From Desulfobacteraceae bacterium (GTDB taxonomy: Bacteria > Desulfobacterota > Desulfobacteria > Desulfobacterales > Desulfobacteraceae), in the NCBI GenBank assembly GCA_024225635.1, contig JAAEMK010000014.1:1-50855 (forward strand): a stretch of 50,855 nucleotides of DNA, in the 5' to 3' direction. The translations under genes and the position numbers were made by a program. The notes beneath the pieces are model-generated. The model was not told the DNA's origin and did not search any database. It worked only from the letters and a program-made list of their open reading frames with translations. This document shows, in pieces, positions 15,474 to 24,201 of this stretch. How positions within the stretch are numbered: the stretch's first letter is position 1; every line of letters starts with the position of its first letter.

Positions 15474-15502
15474 GATGTACCGTTTAAAAACGAATAATGC
15501 AA
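15474..15502 (-). promoter_or_regulatory. Candidate promoter of first csp gene
   Basis: Minus-strand TTGCAT (15497-15502), a 17-bp spacer, and TACATC (15474-15479). It predicts a leader of about 118 nt, matching the leader length of the second csp gene. Confidence 0.4.
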
Positions 15503-15806
15503 ACTTTTTTAAACCCGATATAGCAATTTTTTTTGTAGCTGATCCCAGGGTCCGGACCGCCCTTTTGAGACGAAATCGCCCGGCCCGGAAGCAACACCAC
15601 AAAAAAATAATCGACTTTATAATAATTTCCCTGTTTTTTCCTTTCCGGATATGATAGTGTCTCTATCCTTTGATAACTTCGCACCTTCCGGTCGGTGTCT
15701 GCTGTATAGCGGTTGTGTTATTCCAGCCCCCATTCATGCAACAAAACTTACTTTGCCTAGACTGGCCCCATTGTAATGGGGGGGCGGATTCAGGATTATA
15801 ATATAT

Positions 15807-17021
15807 ATGTCATTTGAAAATTTTGGTCTTAAGGACGAACTGTTACGTGCCGTTGCGGCAGAGGGCTACACAAGCCCGACCCCTGTCCAGGCCGAGGCCA
15901 TCCCGGTCATTCTCCAGAAAAGAGACGTGCTTGCCGGTGCCCAGACCGGCACCGGAAAGACCGCAGCCTTTGCACTGCCCATCCTTCAACTCCTGGGCAA
16001 CACCAAGGGCAAATCATGCAAGCCGCGATGCCTGGTACTCACACCCACCAGGGAACTGGCAGCCCAGATCCAGGAAACCTTTGAAAGCCTGGGCCGGTCC
16101 CTGTCCCTGCGTTCAACCGTGATTTTCGGCGGTGTCGGCATCAATCCCCAGATCGATCGCCTCAGGCGGGGAGTGGACATCCTGGTGGCGACACCGGGAC
16201 GGCTCCTGGACCATGCGGGCCGCAAAACCCTGGACCTCTCCCGGCTGGAGATCCTTGTCCTGGATGAGGCAGACCGCATGCTGGACATGGGATTCATCCA
16301 CGATATCCGGAAGGTGCTGAAGCTGCTTCCCAAACGTCGACAGAACATGCTCTTTTCCGCCACCTATTCGTCCGACATCAAACGCCTTGCGGACAAACTG
16401 CTCAACGATCCCGAGCTCATTGAGGTCTCCCCCGCCAACAAGGCCGCCGACGGCGTGACCCAGGCGGTCTATCCGGTTGCCCGGACACGGAAACGCGAAC
16501 TTCTCTCAAAACTGATCAGAACCGGGGACTGGAACAGGGTACTGGTGTTCACCCGTACAAAGCACGGGGCAAACAGGCTGACAAAGCAGCTGATCAAGGA
16601 CGGGATAAAAGCTGCCGCCATCCACGGCAACAAGAGCCAGACAGCGAGAACCCGGGCCCTTGCCGATTTTAAAAACGGAAAGATCAGGGCTCTTGTGGCA
16701 ACGGACATTGCGGCAAGGGGACTTGACATTGACATGCTTCCCCATGTGGTCAACTTCGACCTGCCCAACGTACCCGAAGATTACGTCCACAGGATCGGCC
16801 GGACCGGCCGGGCCGGCGCCCAGGGAATAGCCATCTCCCTTGTGTGCGGGGAGGAGCAGAAACAGCTCAGGGATATCCAGCGGCTGCTCAACCAGAAAAT
16901 TCCAGTAAAAACCATGGACGGCTTTGACCAGGAGCGAACGGTTTCAACCCAACCGAACACCTTCCGGAAAAAAAGGCCCAACAGCCGGCCGCGCTACGCC
17001 CAGGCCCAGGCCCATCGTTAA
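15807..17021 (+). CDS. DEAD-box RNA helicase (RhlE-like)
   Basis: A 404-residue ATP-dependent RNA helicase. N-terminal RecA lobe: Q motif [16 protein letters not shown], motif [31 protein letters not shown] at about residues 153-156, and SAT in FSATYSSD. C-terminal lobe: [25 protein letters not shown] and the [12 protein letters not shown] motif VI. The basic tail ([12 protein letters not shown]) is short, as in RhlE proteins. It probably unwinds structured RNA in ribosome assembly or mRNA decay. It is divergent from a cold-shock protein gene, so cold induction is a reasonable inference. The leader hairpin just before the start may affect translation. Confidence 0.93.
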   Translation: MSFENFGLKDELLRAVAAEGYTSPTPVQAEAIPVILQKRDVLAGAQTGTGKTAAFALPILQLLGNTKGKSCKPRCLVLTPTRELAAQIQETFESLGRSLSLRSTVIFGGVGINPQIDRLRRGVDILVATPGRLLDHAGRKTLDLSRLEILVLDEADRMLDMGFIHDIRKVLKLLPKRRQNMLFSATYSSDIKRLADKLLNDPELIEVSPANKAADGVTQAVYPVARTRKRELLSKLIRTGDWNRVLVFTRTKHGANRLTKQLIKDGIKAAAIHGNKSQTARTRALADFKNGKIRALVATDIAARGLDIDMLPHVVNFDLPNVPEDYVHRIGRTGRAGAQGIAISLVCGEEQKQLRDIQRLLNQKIPVKTMDGFDQERTVSTQPNTFRKKRPNSRPRYAQAQAHR

Positions 17022-17044
17022 ACCATAGGCGTCCCTTCCAAGTA

Positions 17045-17089
17045 TGATGTCCGCCTTCCGCTCAAACAGATGGCGAAGGCCGGACATCA
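17045..17089. terminator. Hairpin between DEAD-box and histidine kinase genes
   Basis: TGATGTCCG (17045-17053) pairs with CGGACATCA (17081-17089), with further internal pairing. It spans the last codons of the convergent kinase gene and has no clear T-tract, so termination is tentative. Confidence 0.45.
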
Positions 17090-18855
17090 AGGGAGCCGCC
17101 CCTCCTGTCGATGGCATTCCTCACCACAATGGCCAGCCTGTGCTTGTCAAAGGGTTTCTTTAAATAATCCATCCCGGCCGGGTTACGGGCCATTTCGGAC
17201 TCCATTTCAACACTGCCCCCCGCACAGAGAATGATGGGAATATCGGGCACGATGCTGCTGATCTCGGTTGAAAACCGCCCCCCCGACATGCCGGGCATGG
17301 CCATGCCGGTGATCACCAGGTCAAACAGGTCCGGATCCCGGCGAAACTCTTCCAGGGCCTCCAGTGGAGAAACAGCGGCCTTCACAGAGTATCCAAGCCG
17401 TTCGAGCATCTGCTTCACCATTATCAACAGGGACTCCTCATCGTCCACCACCAGAACGGTTTCCCCCCGCCGGGCATATTCCTCCCCCCTTTCCCGGGAG
17501 GCCGCGTCTCCGGATTCCTGGGGGAAAAGGACCTCAACAGCGGTTCCGCCCTGTGGACGGCTCTTTATGGTGATGTCGCCGCCATGGTTCCGGACAATGC
17601 CGTGTACCACGGAGAGCCCCATTCCCGAGCCCTTTCCCTGGGAGCGGGTGGTAAAATAAGGATCAAAAACATTCCCTTGTATATCGAATTCGATACCGTG
17701 GCCCGAATCCTTGACACTTAATTTCACATAGTTCCCCGGGCCAAGGCCGTAACTTTGAAACACGGGCTCATCAACAATATTGACGTTGGAGACGACGATC
17801 TCCAGAATACCTCCTTCGTCTTCCATTGCATGGACGGCATTCATGCACAGGTTGATCAACACCTGGTGAATCTGGGAAACATCGGCCAGGATCATGCAGG
17901 AATCGGTCAACAGGGCTTGCCGGATATCGATGGAGCCGGGGATGAAAGCCCTCAACAGAACCAGGGAATCCTTGACAACGGCATCCAGGGCAACGGGCTG
18001 TTGTTCCACCTCTTCCTCCCTGGAAAAACTCAACAGCTGGCTCACCACCTCCTTTGCCCGGACGCTGGCCTTCATGATCTCTTCAAGGTTTAACCGGGCG
18101 GGATGATCCCGGGGGATATCCTCCACGGCCAATTCATAGTTGCCAAGAATAATTCCAAGGATGTTATTGAAATCGTGGGCGATCCCCCCGGCAAGGGTGC
18201 CGATGGCTTCCATCTTCTGGGCCTGGCGCAGCTGTTTCTCCTTCTGTTTTCGTTCGGTTACATCCTGGATCTGGGCGAAAAAGTAAAGAGGAACACCCTG
18301 GTCATCTTTCAAGAGCACCGTGGCCAGGACCACATGAACGATACGGCCGTCCTTTGCCAGGTAACGCTTCTCAATCCTTCCCTGATTCCCATCACCGCCC
18401 ATGAGGTGGTCGACAATGGCCTGGTCCGTGGAGTGGTCATCGGGATGGGTCACCTCCTGGAATCTCAGCTGGAGAAGTTCCTCTTCCGGATACCCGACCA
18501 TGGAACAAAATGCCCGGTTGACCCGGACAAACCGCCCGTCGGGCGCCACCAGGATCAGGCCGATGGGAGCAAGATCAATGGCATTGCTCAACAACTGCCT
18601 TGACTCCCGAAGCTCCTGTTCGGTTTTAGAGGTTCTTCTGAGAATAATGAAGATCACCAGTAAAGAAGCGATACCCCCGGCAACAAGGCAAAGGTTAGAA
18701 ACAACCAGGGGGTGATCGCAGATGGTGCGGGTCTCCCCTGACAGGGAAGCAATGCCCTGCAGGGACAGGCCCCCAAAGGAAACAAACATGACGATCAGGA
18801 GAACAAAGCTGATTTTCAACGATTTTGAGTCCTTCTCCCTATCCTTGCCGACCAT
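17062..18855 (-). CDS. Hybrid PAS histidine kinase; receiver lacks phospho-Asp
   Basis: A 597-residue membrane kinase. Two hydrophobic helices (about 16-36 and 53-73) enclose a short outside loop. A PAS/PAC domain follows (about 85-205), then HisKA with the phosphorylated His in [12 protein letters not shown] (about residue 227), and an ATPase domain with N box [11 protein letters not shown]1 DSGHG, and GKGSGMGLS. The C-terminal receiver (about 465-585) keeps the acidic pair VVDDEES and the Lys in LKKPF, but the phosphoacceptor site reads [16 protein letters not shown] (Gly) replaces the expected Asp codon. Ordinary His-to-Asp transfer inside the protein should fail. ATG 18855 is chosen because GGAG lies 6 nt upstream; an ATG at 18867 is in frame. 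It lies 27 bp after glycogen phosphorylase. Confidence 0.9.
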   Translation of the reverse strand: MVGKDREKDSKSLKISFVLLIVMFVSFGGLSLQGIASLSGETRTICDHPLVVSNLCLVAGGIASLLVIFIILRRTSKTEQELRESRQLLSNAIDLAPIGLILVAPDGRFVRVNRAFCSMVGYPEEELLQLRFQEVTHPDDHSTDQAIVDHLMGGDGNQGRIEKRYLAKDGRIVHVVLATVLLKDDQGVPLYFFAQIQDVTERKQKEKQLRQAQKMEAIGTLAGGIAHDFNNILGIILGNYELAVEDIPRDHPARLNLEEIMKASVRAKEVVSQLLSFSREEEVEQQPVALDAVVKDSLVLLRAFIPGSIDIRQALLTDSCMILADVSQIHQVLINLCMNAVHAMEDEGGILEIVVSNVNIVDEPVFQSYGLGPGNYVKLSVKDSGHGIEFDIQGNVFDPYFTTRSQGKGSGMGLSVVHGIVRNHGGDITIKSRPQGGTAVEVLFPQESGDAASRERGEEYARRGETVLVVDDEESLLIMVKQMLERLGYSVKAAVSPLEALEEFRRDPDLFDLVITGMAMPGMSGGRFSTEISSIVPDIPIILCAGGSVEMESEMARNPAGMDYLKKPFDKHRLAIVVRNAIDRRGGSLDVRPSPSV

Positions 18856-18882
18856 GATAGACTCCATATATAATTAAAAAGG

Positions 18883-21381
18883 TCAATCATCCGGACCTGG
18901 CCCGGTATCGGGCAGGGGGGTGACCCCCCATATCCTTTCCGCGTACTCCATGACGGCCCGGTCGCTTGAAAATTTTCCCATACAGGCCGTGTTCATGATG
19001 GAGCTTTTGGCCCAGCGCTCCGGACTGGCATAAGCCCTGGCCACCGCAGCCTGGGCATCCACATAGGACCGGTAGTCCGCGATGATCCTGTAGTAATCTC
19101 CATGGTGGAGAAGGTCGTTGATGATGGGAGCGAACAGGTCCGGCTCCTCCGGGGAAAAATAACCGGAATCAATCATGGTCAACACCTGCCTCAGGGCAAG
19201 ATCGGATTCACAGACCGCCTTTGAATCGTACCCGTCCCGGCGGCTTGCGGCCACCTCCTCCGCCTTGAGACCGAAGATAAAGATATTCTCCGGCCCCACC
19301 GCCTCCATGATTTCAACGTTGGCCCCGTCCAGGGTTCCCAGGGTCAGGGCGCCGTTCAGGGCGAACTTCATGTTGCCGGTTCCGGAGGCCTCCATGCCGG
19401 CCGTGGAGATCTGTTCGGAAAGATCGGCTGCCGGAATCACCTTTTCGGCCTGGGAAATGCAGTAGTTCGGCAAAAACACCACCTTCAGCCGTCCTTCAAT
19501 ATCCGCGTCCCGGTTCACACATTCCCCCACCGAAGTGATCAGCTTGATGATGAGCTTGGCCCGTTCGTAGGCGGGTGCGGCCTTGCCTGCGAAGATAACG
19601 GTCCGGCCCCCGCCGTTCACCTCCTCGCCCGCTTTCATGCGGTTATAAAGGTTAACCACGTGGAGGATATTGAGAAGCTGGCGCTTGTACTCGTGCATTC
19701 TTTTGACATGGATGTCGAACAGGGACCGGGGATTGACCCCAAGCCCTGTCTTGCGAAGGATATACCGGGCCAGGCGCTTTTTGTTGTCAAGCTTCACCCC
19801 CATCCATTGCGCACAAAATTCCGGGTCCCCGGCAAAGGAAATAAGCCGCCTGAGCTGGGAAAGATCGCGAATCCAGCCGTCCCCGATCACCGAGGTGATC
19901 AGTTCCGAAAGCAGGGGATTGGCTTGGTAAAGCCACCGGCGAGGGGTGATACCGTTGGTTACATTGGTAAGCCTATCCGGAAATAACCGGTGAAAATCAT
20001 TAAACATTCCTTCCTTGATGATGGCGGAGTGAAGTTCCGCCACCCCGTTCACCGAGTGGCTGCCCACGATGGCCAGGTGAGCCATGCGAAGCCGCTTGGG
20101 GGCGCCCTCCTCAATAATGGACATCCGGGCCACCAGCTCCGGCTCATCCGGAAACCGCCGCCTCACCTGCTCGAGGAAGCTGCGGTTGATCTCAAAGATG
20201 ATCTCAAGGTGACGGGGCAAAAGCCGCCCCACCAGGTCAACGGGCCAGGTTTCAAGGGCTTCGGGCAGTACCGTGTGGTTGGTGTAGGCAAAGGTCTTGA
20301 CACAGATTTCCCACGCCCTTTCCCAGGAGAGGGACTCATCGTCCATGAGAAGGCGCATGAGTTCGGGCACGGCAATGGCCGGATGGGTGTCGTTGAGCTG
20401 GATGGCCACAAAATCGGGGAACCGGTCAAAGAGCTGGTTGTGTTTCTTGTAACGCTGGATAATATCCTGGAGGGTTGCCGAGACAAAAAAGTACTGCTGG
20501 CGAAGGCGAAGTTCCCGGCCCTTTTCCAGTTCGTCCGAGGGATAGAGCACCTTGGAGATGGTCTCGCTCACCACCTTGCTTTCAACGGCACCGATGTAAT
20601 CGCCCCGGTTGAAAAACTCCAGGTCAAACTCCCGGCTCGATTTTGCGATCCACAGCCGCATGTTGGTAACAAACCCGTCCCTGTAACCGGGTACCAGGAT
20701 GTCGCAGGCCATGGCCATGACGCTCTCATCCCCTTCCCACCGGTACCGGGTGGCGCCCATCACATCGGTATAGCTTTTGGAACGGCCGAAGAACTGCACC
20801 TTATAGAGCCGGTCCCGGCGCTTGATCTCCCAGGGATTGCCCCGGCGCATCCAGTTATCGCTCTGTTCCCGCTGATACCCGTTCTCAAGGATCTGGTGAA
20901 AGATGCCGTAATCGTAACGGATGCCGTAGCCGTATCCGGGCAGCCTCAGCCGGGCCATGGAATCCATGTAGCAGGAGGCAAGGCGTCCAAGCCCTCCGTT
21001 TCCAAGGCCTGCATCCCACTCCTCCTCCTCGATGTTCTCCAGGTCAAACCCCATGGCGGCCAGGGTTTGATCAACCTCCCCCTCCATGCCGAGGCTGATG
21101 AGGTAATTTTTCAGGAACCGGCCGGGCAGAAACTCCAGGGAGAGGTAGTAGACCCGCTTGCACTGGCTGTCGGAGCAGGCCTGCCGGGTCTTGATCCACT
21201 GGTTGATGAGCCGTTCCCTCACGCTGTAGGCAAGCCCCGTAAAACAGGAATACATGCTCTGGCGGGCGGGATCATCCCCCAGGGTGGAGAGGATATGACG
21301 GGAGATATCCTGTTCAAGGTTACCCCGCAGGGCTTCCCTCTCCTGATCGGCTGGATTCAAGGATCTGGGACGAGGAGCCAT
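18883..21381 (-). CDS. glgP: Glycogen/alpha-glucan phosphorylase
   Basis: An 832-residue enzyme of normal family length that releases glucose-1-phosphate from alpha-1,4-glucans. Typical stretches: LSLEFLPGRFLKNYL, GLGNGGLGRLASCYMDSMA, YGYGIRYDYGIF, QLNDTHPAIAVPELMR, TNHTVLPEALE, VTNGITPRRW, and the PLP site EASGTGNMKFALNGALT with the Lys that binds pyridoxal phosphate. A good AGGAGG lies before the ATG. It precedes the hybrid kinase in the same direction with a 27-bp gap, so they may be cotranscribed. No other glycogen genes lie in the window. Confidence 0.95.
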   Translation of the reverse strand: MAPRPRSLNPADQEREALRGNLEQDISRHILSTLGDDPARQSMYSCFTGLAYSVRERLINQWIKTRQACSDSQCKRVYYLSLEFLPGRFLKNYLISLGMEGEVDQTLAAMGFDLENIEEEEWDAGLGNGGLGRLASCYMDSMARLRLPGYGYGIRYDYGIFHQILENGYQREQSDNWMRRGNPWEIKRRDRLYKVQFFGRSKSYTDVMGATRYRWEGDESVMAMACDILVPGYRDGFVTNMRLWIAKSSREFDLEFFNRGDYIGAVESKVVSETISKVLYPSDELEKGRELRLRQQYFFVSATLQDIIQRYKKHNQLFDRFPDFVAIQLNDTHPAIAVPELMRLLMDDESLSWERAWEICVKTFAYTNHTVLPEALETWPVDLVGRLLPRHLEIIFEINRSFLEQVRRRFPDEPELVARMSIIEEGAPKRLRMAHLAIVGSHSVNGVAELHSAIIKEGMFNDFHRLFPDRLTNVTNGITPRRWLYQANPLLSELITSVIGDGWIRDLSQLRRLISFAGDPEFCAQWMGVKLDNKKRLARYILRKTGLGVNPRSLFDIHVKRMHEYKRQLLNILHVVNLYNRMKAGEEVNGGGRTVIFAGKAAPAYERAKLIIKLITSVGECVNRDADIEGRLKVVFLPNYCISQAEKVIPAADLSEQISTAGMEASGTGNMKFALNGALTLGTLDGANVEIMEAVGPENIFIFGLKAEEVAASRRDGYDSKAVCESDLALRQVLTMIDSGYFSPEEPDLFAPIINDLLHHGDYYRIIADYRSYVDAQAAVARAYASPERWAKSSIMNTACMGKFSSDRAVMEYAERIWGVTPLPDTGPGPDD

Positions 21382-21630
21382 TTCATCCTCCTGAAATCAC
21401 GAAAAAAAGATTGGATTTTGGTTGGGTCAGGGACAATAATATCGAACAACCCCCGGGAAGTCAACGGCTGGATTACCCAATGGCGGGATGAAAACATCTT
21501 TTGTCATTAAGGCCGAATTGTGATATGTTTCTTTGTTTGTGATGCCGCACCGGGGCATTGCCGGACGTTATTCAATAAACATTTATTTTTTTTAAGGAAA
21601 AGACACCTTTTCATCAAGCAGGGGAGCGCT

Positions 21631-23151
21631 ATGTCAGAACAAAAAATCTTCGATAATGAACAATACCTGAAAGAGCAGGCGGCAGAAATCAGGAAGCGCA
21701 TCAAGCAATCCGGCGATAAGCTCTACCTGGAATTCGGCGGAAAACTCCTGTTTGACTACCATGCGGCAAGGGTGCTGCCCGGGTATGACCCCAACATCAA
21801 GATCCGGTTGCTCCAGAAACTCAAGGACCAGGCAGAGGTGCTGATCTGCATCTATGCGGGAGATATAGAACGCAAGAAGATCCGGGCCGATTTCGGCATC
21901 ACCTATGAGACCGACATCCTGAAGATCATCGACGACCTCAAGAACTGGGAAGTGAAGGTCAGGGGCGTCATCATCACACGGTTCGAGAACCAGCCGGCCG
22001 CCGTGATCTTCCGGAACAAGCTCAAGATGCGGGGAATCAACGTCTACACCCACTACTACACCAAGGGATATCCCACGGATGTGGATCTCATCGTCAGCGA
22101 AGAGGGGTACGGTGTCAACGACTACATCGAAACCGAGCGTCCCCTGGTGATCGTCACGGGCCCCGGGCCCGGCAGCGGGAAGATGGCCACCTGCCTCTCC
22201 CAGCTCTACCACGACCACCGCCACAACATCCAGTCGGGATATGCCAAGTTCGAGACCTTTCCCGTGTGGAACCTTCCCCTGAAACACCCGGTCAATGTCG
22301 CCTATGAGGCGGCCACGGCCGACCTTGCCGATGTGAACATGATCGACCCGTATCACCTGGAAGCCTACGACACCAAATCGGTCAACTACAACCGGGATGT
22401 GGATGTTTTCCCGGTCCTGAAACGCATCCTCGAGCGAATCACCGGGGACGACTCCTGCTACCGCTCCCCCACGGACATGGGGGTCAACCGGGTGGGATTC
22501 GCCATCGTGGACGATGAAGGCGCCCAGGAGGCCTCAAAACAGGAGCTGATCCGCCGCTACCTGCGGTATCAATGCGAGTACACCCTGGGACTGAGCGACA
22601 AGGAAACCCTGCAGCGGGCGGAACTTTTGATGAAGGAGTTCAACCTCAGCTCCGAAGACCGTCCGGTTGTGGCGCCTGCCAGGCGTTGTGCCGAGGCGGC
22701 CAAAAACGATCCCCGTTTGGGAAGCGAAGGCGTGTTTTTCGGTGCGGCCATCCAGCTCAAGGACGGCACCATCATCACGGGCAGCAACTCGCCCCGCATG
22801 CACGTGGCCTCCAGCGTCATCATCCGGGCCCTCAAGCATCTGGCCGGCATTCCCAGCAAGATTCAGCTCATGCCCCAGTCCATCTGCGATTCCGTCACCA
22901 GCATGAAGACAGACATCCTCGGCGAAAAGAGCATGAGCCTGGATCTCCAGGAGACCCTCATCGCCCTTGCCATCAGCGCCACAAGCAACCACGCCGTCCA
23001 TCTTGCCATGGAGGGGCTCAAGGAGTTCAGGGGCTGCGAGATGCACATGACCCACATGCCCACCCCGGGGGACGAAGAGGGAATCAGGCGGCTCGGAGTA
23101 AACCTCACCACTGATCCGGTGTTTGCGTCAAGCGATCTCTACACCATGTAA
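21631..23151 (+). CDS. DUF1846/UPF0371 family protein
   Basis: A 506-residue protein of the DUF1846 (UPF0371) family, whose usual length is about 500. It begins KIFDNEQYLKEQAAEI, with LYLEFGGKLLFDYHAARVLPGYDPN, a P-loop-like GPGPGSGKMATCLSQLYHD, FETFPVWNLPLKHPVN, and late motifs ITGSNSPRMHVASSVIIRALKH. The function is unknown; a nucleotide-binding role is suggested by the GPGPGSGK loop. ATG 21631 follows AGGGGAG at good distance; the frame is open further upstream without a ribosome binding site. A terminator hairpin follows the stop. Confidence 0.9.
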   Translation: MSEQKIFDNEQYLKEQAAEIRKRIKQSGDKLYLEFGGKLLFDYHAARVLPGYDPNIKIRLLQKLKDQAEVLICIYAGDIERKKIRADFGITYETDILKIIDDLKNWEVKVRGVIITRFENQPAAVIFRNKLKMRGINVYTHYYTKGYPTDVDLIVSEEGYGVNDYIETERPLVIVTGPGPGSGKMATCLSQLYHDHRHNIQSGYAKFETFPVWNLPLKHPVNVAYEAATADLADVNMIDPYHLEAYDTKSVNYNRDVDVFPVLKRILERITGDDSCYRSPTDMGVNRVGFAIVDDEGAQEASKQELIRRYLRYQCEYTLGLSDKETLQRAELLMKEFNLSSEDRPVVAPARRCAEAAKNDPRLGSEGVFFGAAIQLKDGTIITGSNSPRMHVASSVIIRALKHLAGIPSKIQLMPQSICDSVTSMKTDILGEKSMSLDLQETLIALAISATSNHAVHLAMEGLKEFRGCEMHMTHMPTPGDEEGIRRLGVNLTTDPVFASSDLYTM

Positions 23152-23169
23152 ATCGCAACAATTATATCT

Positions 23170-23194
23170 GGAGGCAGGATTTCCCCCTGCCTCC
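23170..23194 (+). terminator. Terminator hairpin after DUF1846 gene
   Basis: GGAGGCAGG (23170-23178) pairs perfectly with CCTGCCTCC (23186-23194) around a 7-nt loop; a pyrimidine-rich stretch follows, without a long T-run. Confidence 0.55.
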
Positions 23195-23207
23195 TCTCTC
23201 CCCACTT

Positions 23208-23237
23208 GACCAGACCAGACCAGACCAGACCAGATCA
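23208..23237. repeat. Pentanucleotide tandem repeat (GACCA)n
   Basis: Five perfect GACCA units (23208-23232) and one variant GATCA unit (23233-23237), in the short gap between two convergent genes, just after the terminator. Confidence 0.9.
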
Positions 23238-23251
23238 AATCTGCGCACCGC

Positions 23252-23992
23252 CTAGGCGACCTCCGCCAGGCAGGGAGCGGTATCCCTGGGAGGCTGAGTC
23301 TCATCATAGACCCATACCCTGCCCCGGCTGGTGATCTGAAGCCGCTCGTCCAGCTCTTCCCGGCCTTCGAACCCTTTCCGGGCAGCCAGGAAAACATCCA
23401 CGATTTCCGGATCAAACTGCCGGCCCTTCTTCTCCCGGAGAATAGAAAGGGCATGTTCCTCGCGGAGATGCCGCCGATAGGGACGGTTGGAAGTCATGGC
23501 ATCGTAACTGTCGGCCACGGCCAGGATTCTTGCCTCGACGCTCAACTTATCTCCCGAAAGTCCCCTGGGATATCCCGTGCCGTCAAAACGCTCATGGTGG
23601 GCGAGGATGATCTCCCGCACCTCTGCGAGAAAGGTTGCGGGCTCCAGGATCTGCCAGGCGATCACCGGATGCCGGGCGATGTGGACAAACTCTTCGTCGG
23701 TGAGCCGCCCCGCCTTGCAGAGCACCTCATCGTCAACCCCGATCTTGCCGAGATCGTGGAGCTGTCCCGCCAGCATCAACAGTTTGACGCGATTCTCCGG
23801 CATGCCCATCTCCCGGGCGACCTTTTCGGCATAATAGGCCACCCGGTCGCAATGTCCCCGGGTATAGGGATCCTTTGCCTCAACAGCCTCGGTAAAGGCC
23901 ATCACGGACTGAAGATATCCGTCCTCGACCTGCCGGTTGGCGGGACAGTAGAACGCACTTGACTCAAACGTTGTCGTATTGAATGCTATCAA
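23252..23992 (-). CDS. HD-GYP domain phosphodiesterase
   Basis: A 246-residue, largely single-domain HD-GYP protein. The domain (about 30-200) has RGHCDRVAYYAEKVA, the metal-binding HDLGKIGVDD, HPVIAWQIL, HHERFDGTGYPRGLSG (the GYP signature), and ILAVADSYDAMTSNRPYR. Such proteins hydrolyse cyclic di-GMP or related dinucleotides. No receiver or PAS domain is attached; the N-terminal 25 residues contain no known sensor. The last 40 residues form an extra tail ending PCLAEVA. The start is a TTG (23992) behind AGGTAGGAT. Its partner or input signal is unknown. Confidence 0.88.
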   Translation of the reverse strand: MIAFNTTTFESSAFYCPANRQVEDGYLQSVMAFTEAVEAKDPYTRGHCDRVAYYAEKVAREMGMPENRVKLLMLAGQLHDLGKIGVDDEVLCKAGRLTDEEFVHIARHPVIAWQILEPATFLAEVREIILAHHERFDGTGYPRGLSGDKLSVEARILAVADSYDAMTSNRPYRRHLREEHALSILREKKGRQFDPEIVDVFLAARKGFEGREELDERLQITSRGRVWVYDETQPPRDTAPCLAEVA

Positions 23993-24087
23993 AATATCCT
24001 ACCTGGATCGTCTTAAAAATTCAGGTACTTTCATAGTTATTCTATCGCCGTGTCAAGGGAAAAACCTTAAAAGAATTATCAGTATCA

Positions 24088-24186
24088 GGGGTCAGGCTTA
24101 ACGAAAAAGCGTAGGGGTCAGGCTTAGCTTATTGCGACTGAACCCAAAGAAATGGGAAATCACAACAATAAGCTAAGCCTGACCCC
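24088..24186. repeat. REP-like palindromic element
   Basis: GGGGTCAGGCTTA occurs directly at 24088-24100 and again at 24114, where it extends to a 21-bp arm (24114-24134). A perfect 21-bp inverted copy lies at 24166-24186, with a 31-bp loop between. The last copy touches the 3' end of nhaD (stop at 24202). This resembles the GTCAGGC/GCCTGAC palindromes spread by REP-associated tyrosine transposases; no transposase is present here. Confidence 0.8.
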
Positions 24187-24201
24187 GGGACGGGGCACCG
24201 C

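Larger units (their letters stand above)
15350..15806. other. Divergent regulatory region csp / DEAD-box helicase
   Basis: 457 bp without a credible coding gene. It holds the csp promoter and leader on the minus strand. On the plus strand, close to the helicase start, a hairpin CCCCATT/AATGGGG lies at 15766-15781, 25 bp before the ATG. Short open frames on the minus strand (15417-15684) have unusual codon content and no ribosome binding site. Confidence 0.6.

Noticed and set aside
15417-15480. E. coli-type cspA cold box
   Set aside because: The leader holds no convincing match to the E. coli cold box; only the element shared by the two local csp genes could be supported.
15417-15684. Two minus-strand frames of about 60 codons upstream of csp
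   Set aside because: They overlap the csp promoter and leader, have no start site and no family likeness.
19990-21510. Plus-strand open frame of 506 codons
   Set aside because: Antisense to glycogen phosphorylase, whose motifs are complete; the shadow has no recognisable domain.
23208-23237. Possible CRISPR or direct-repeat array
   Set aside because: Five-base units without spacers; a simple tandem repeat. No CRISPR array or cas gene was seen anywhere in the window.
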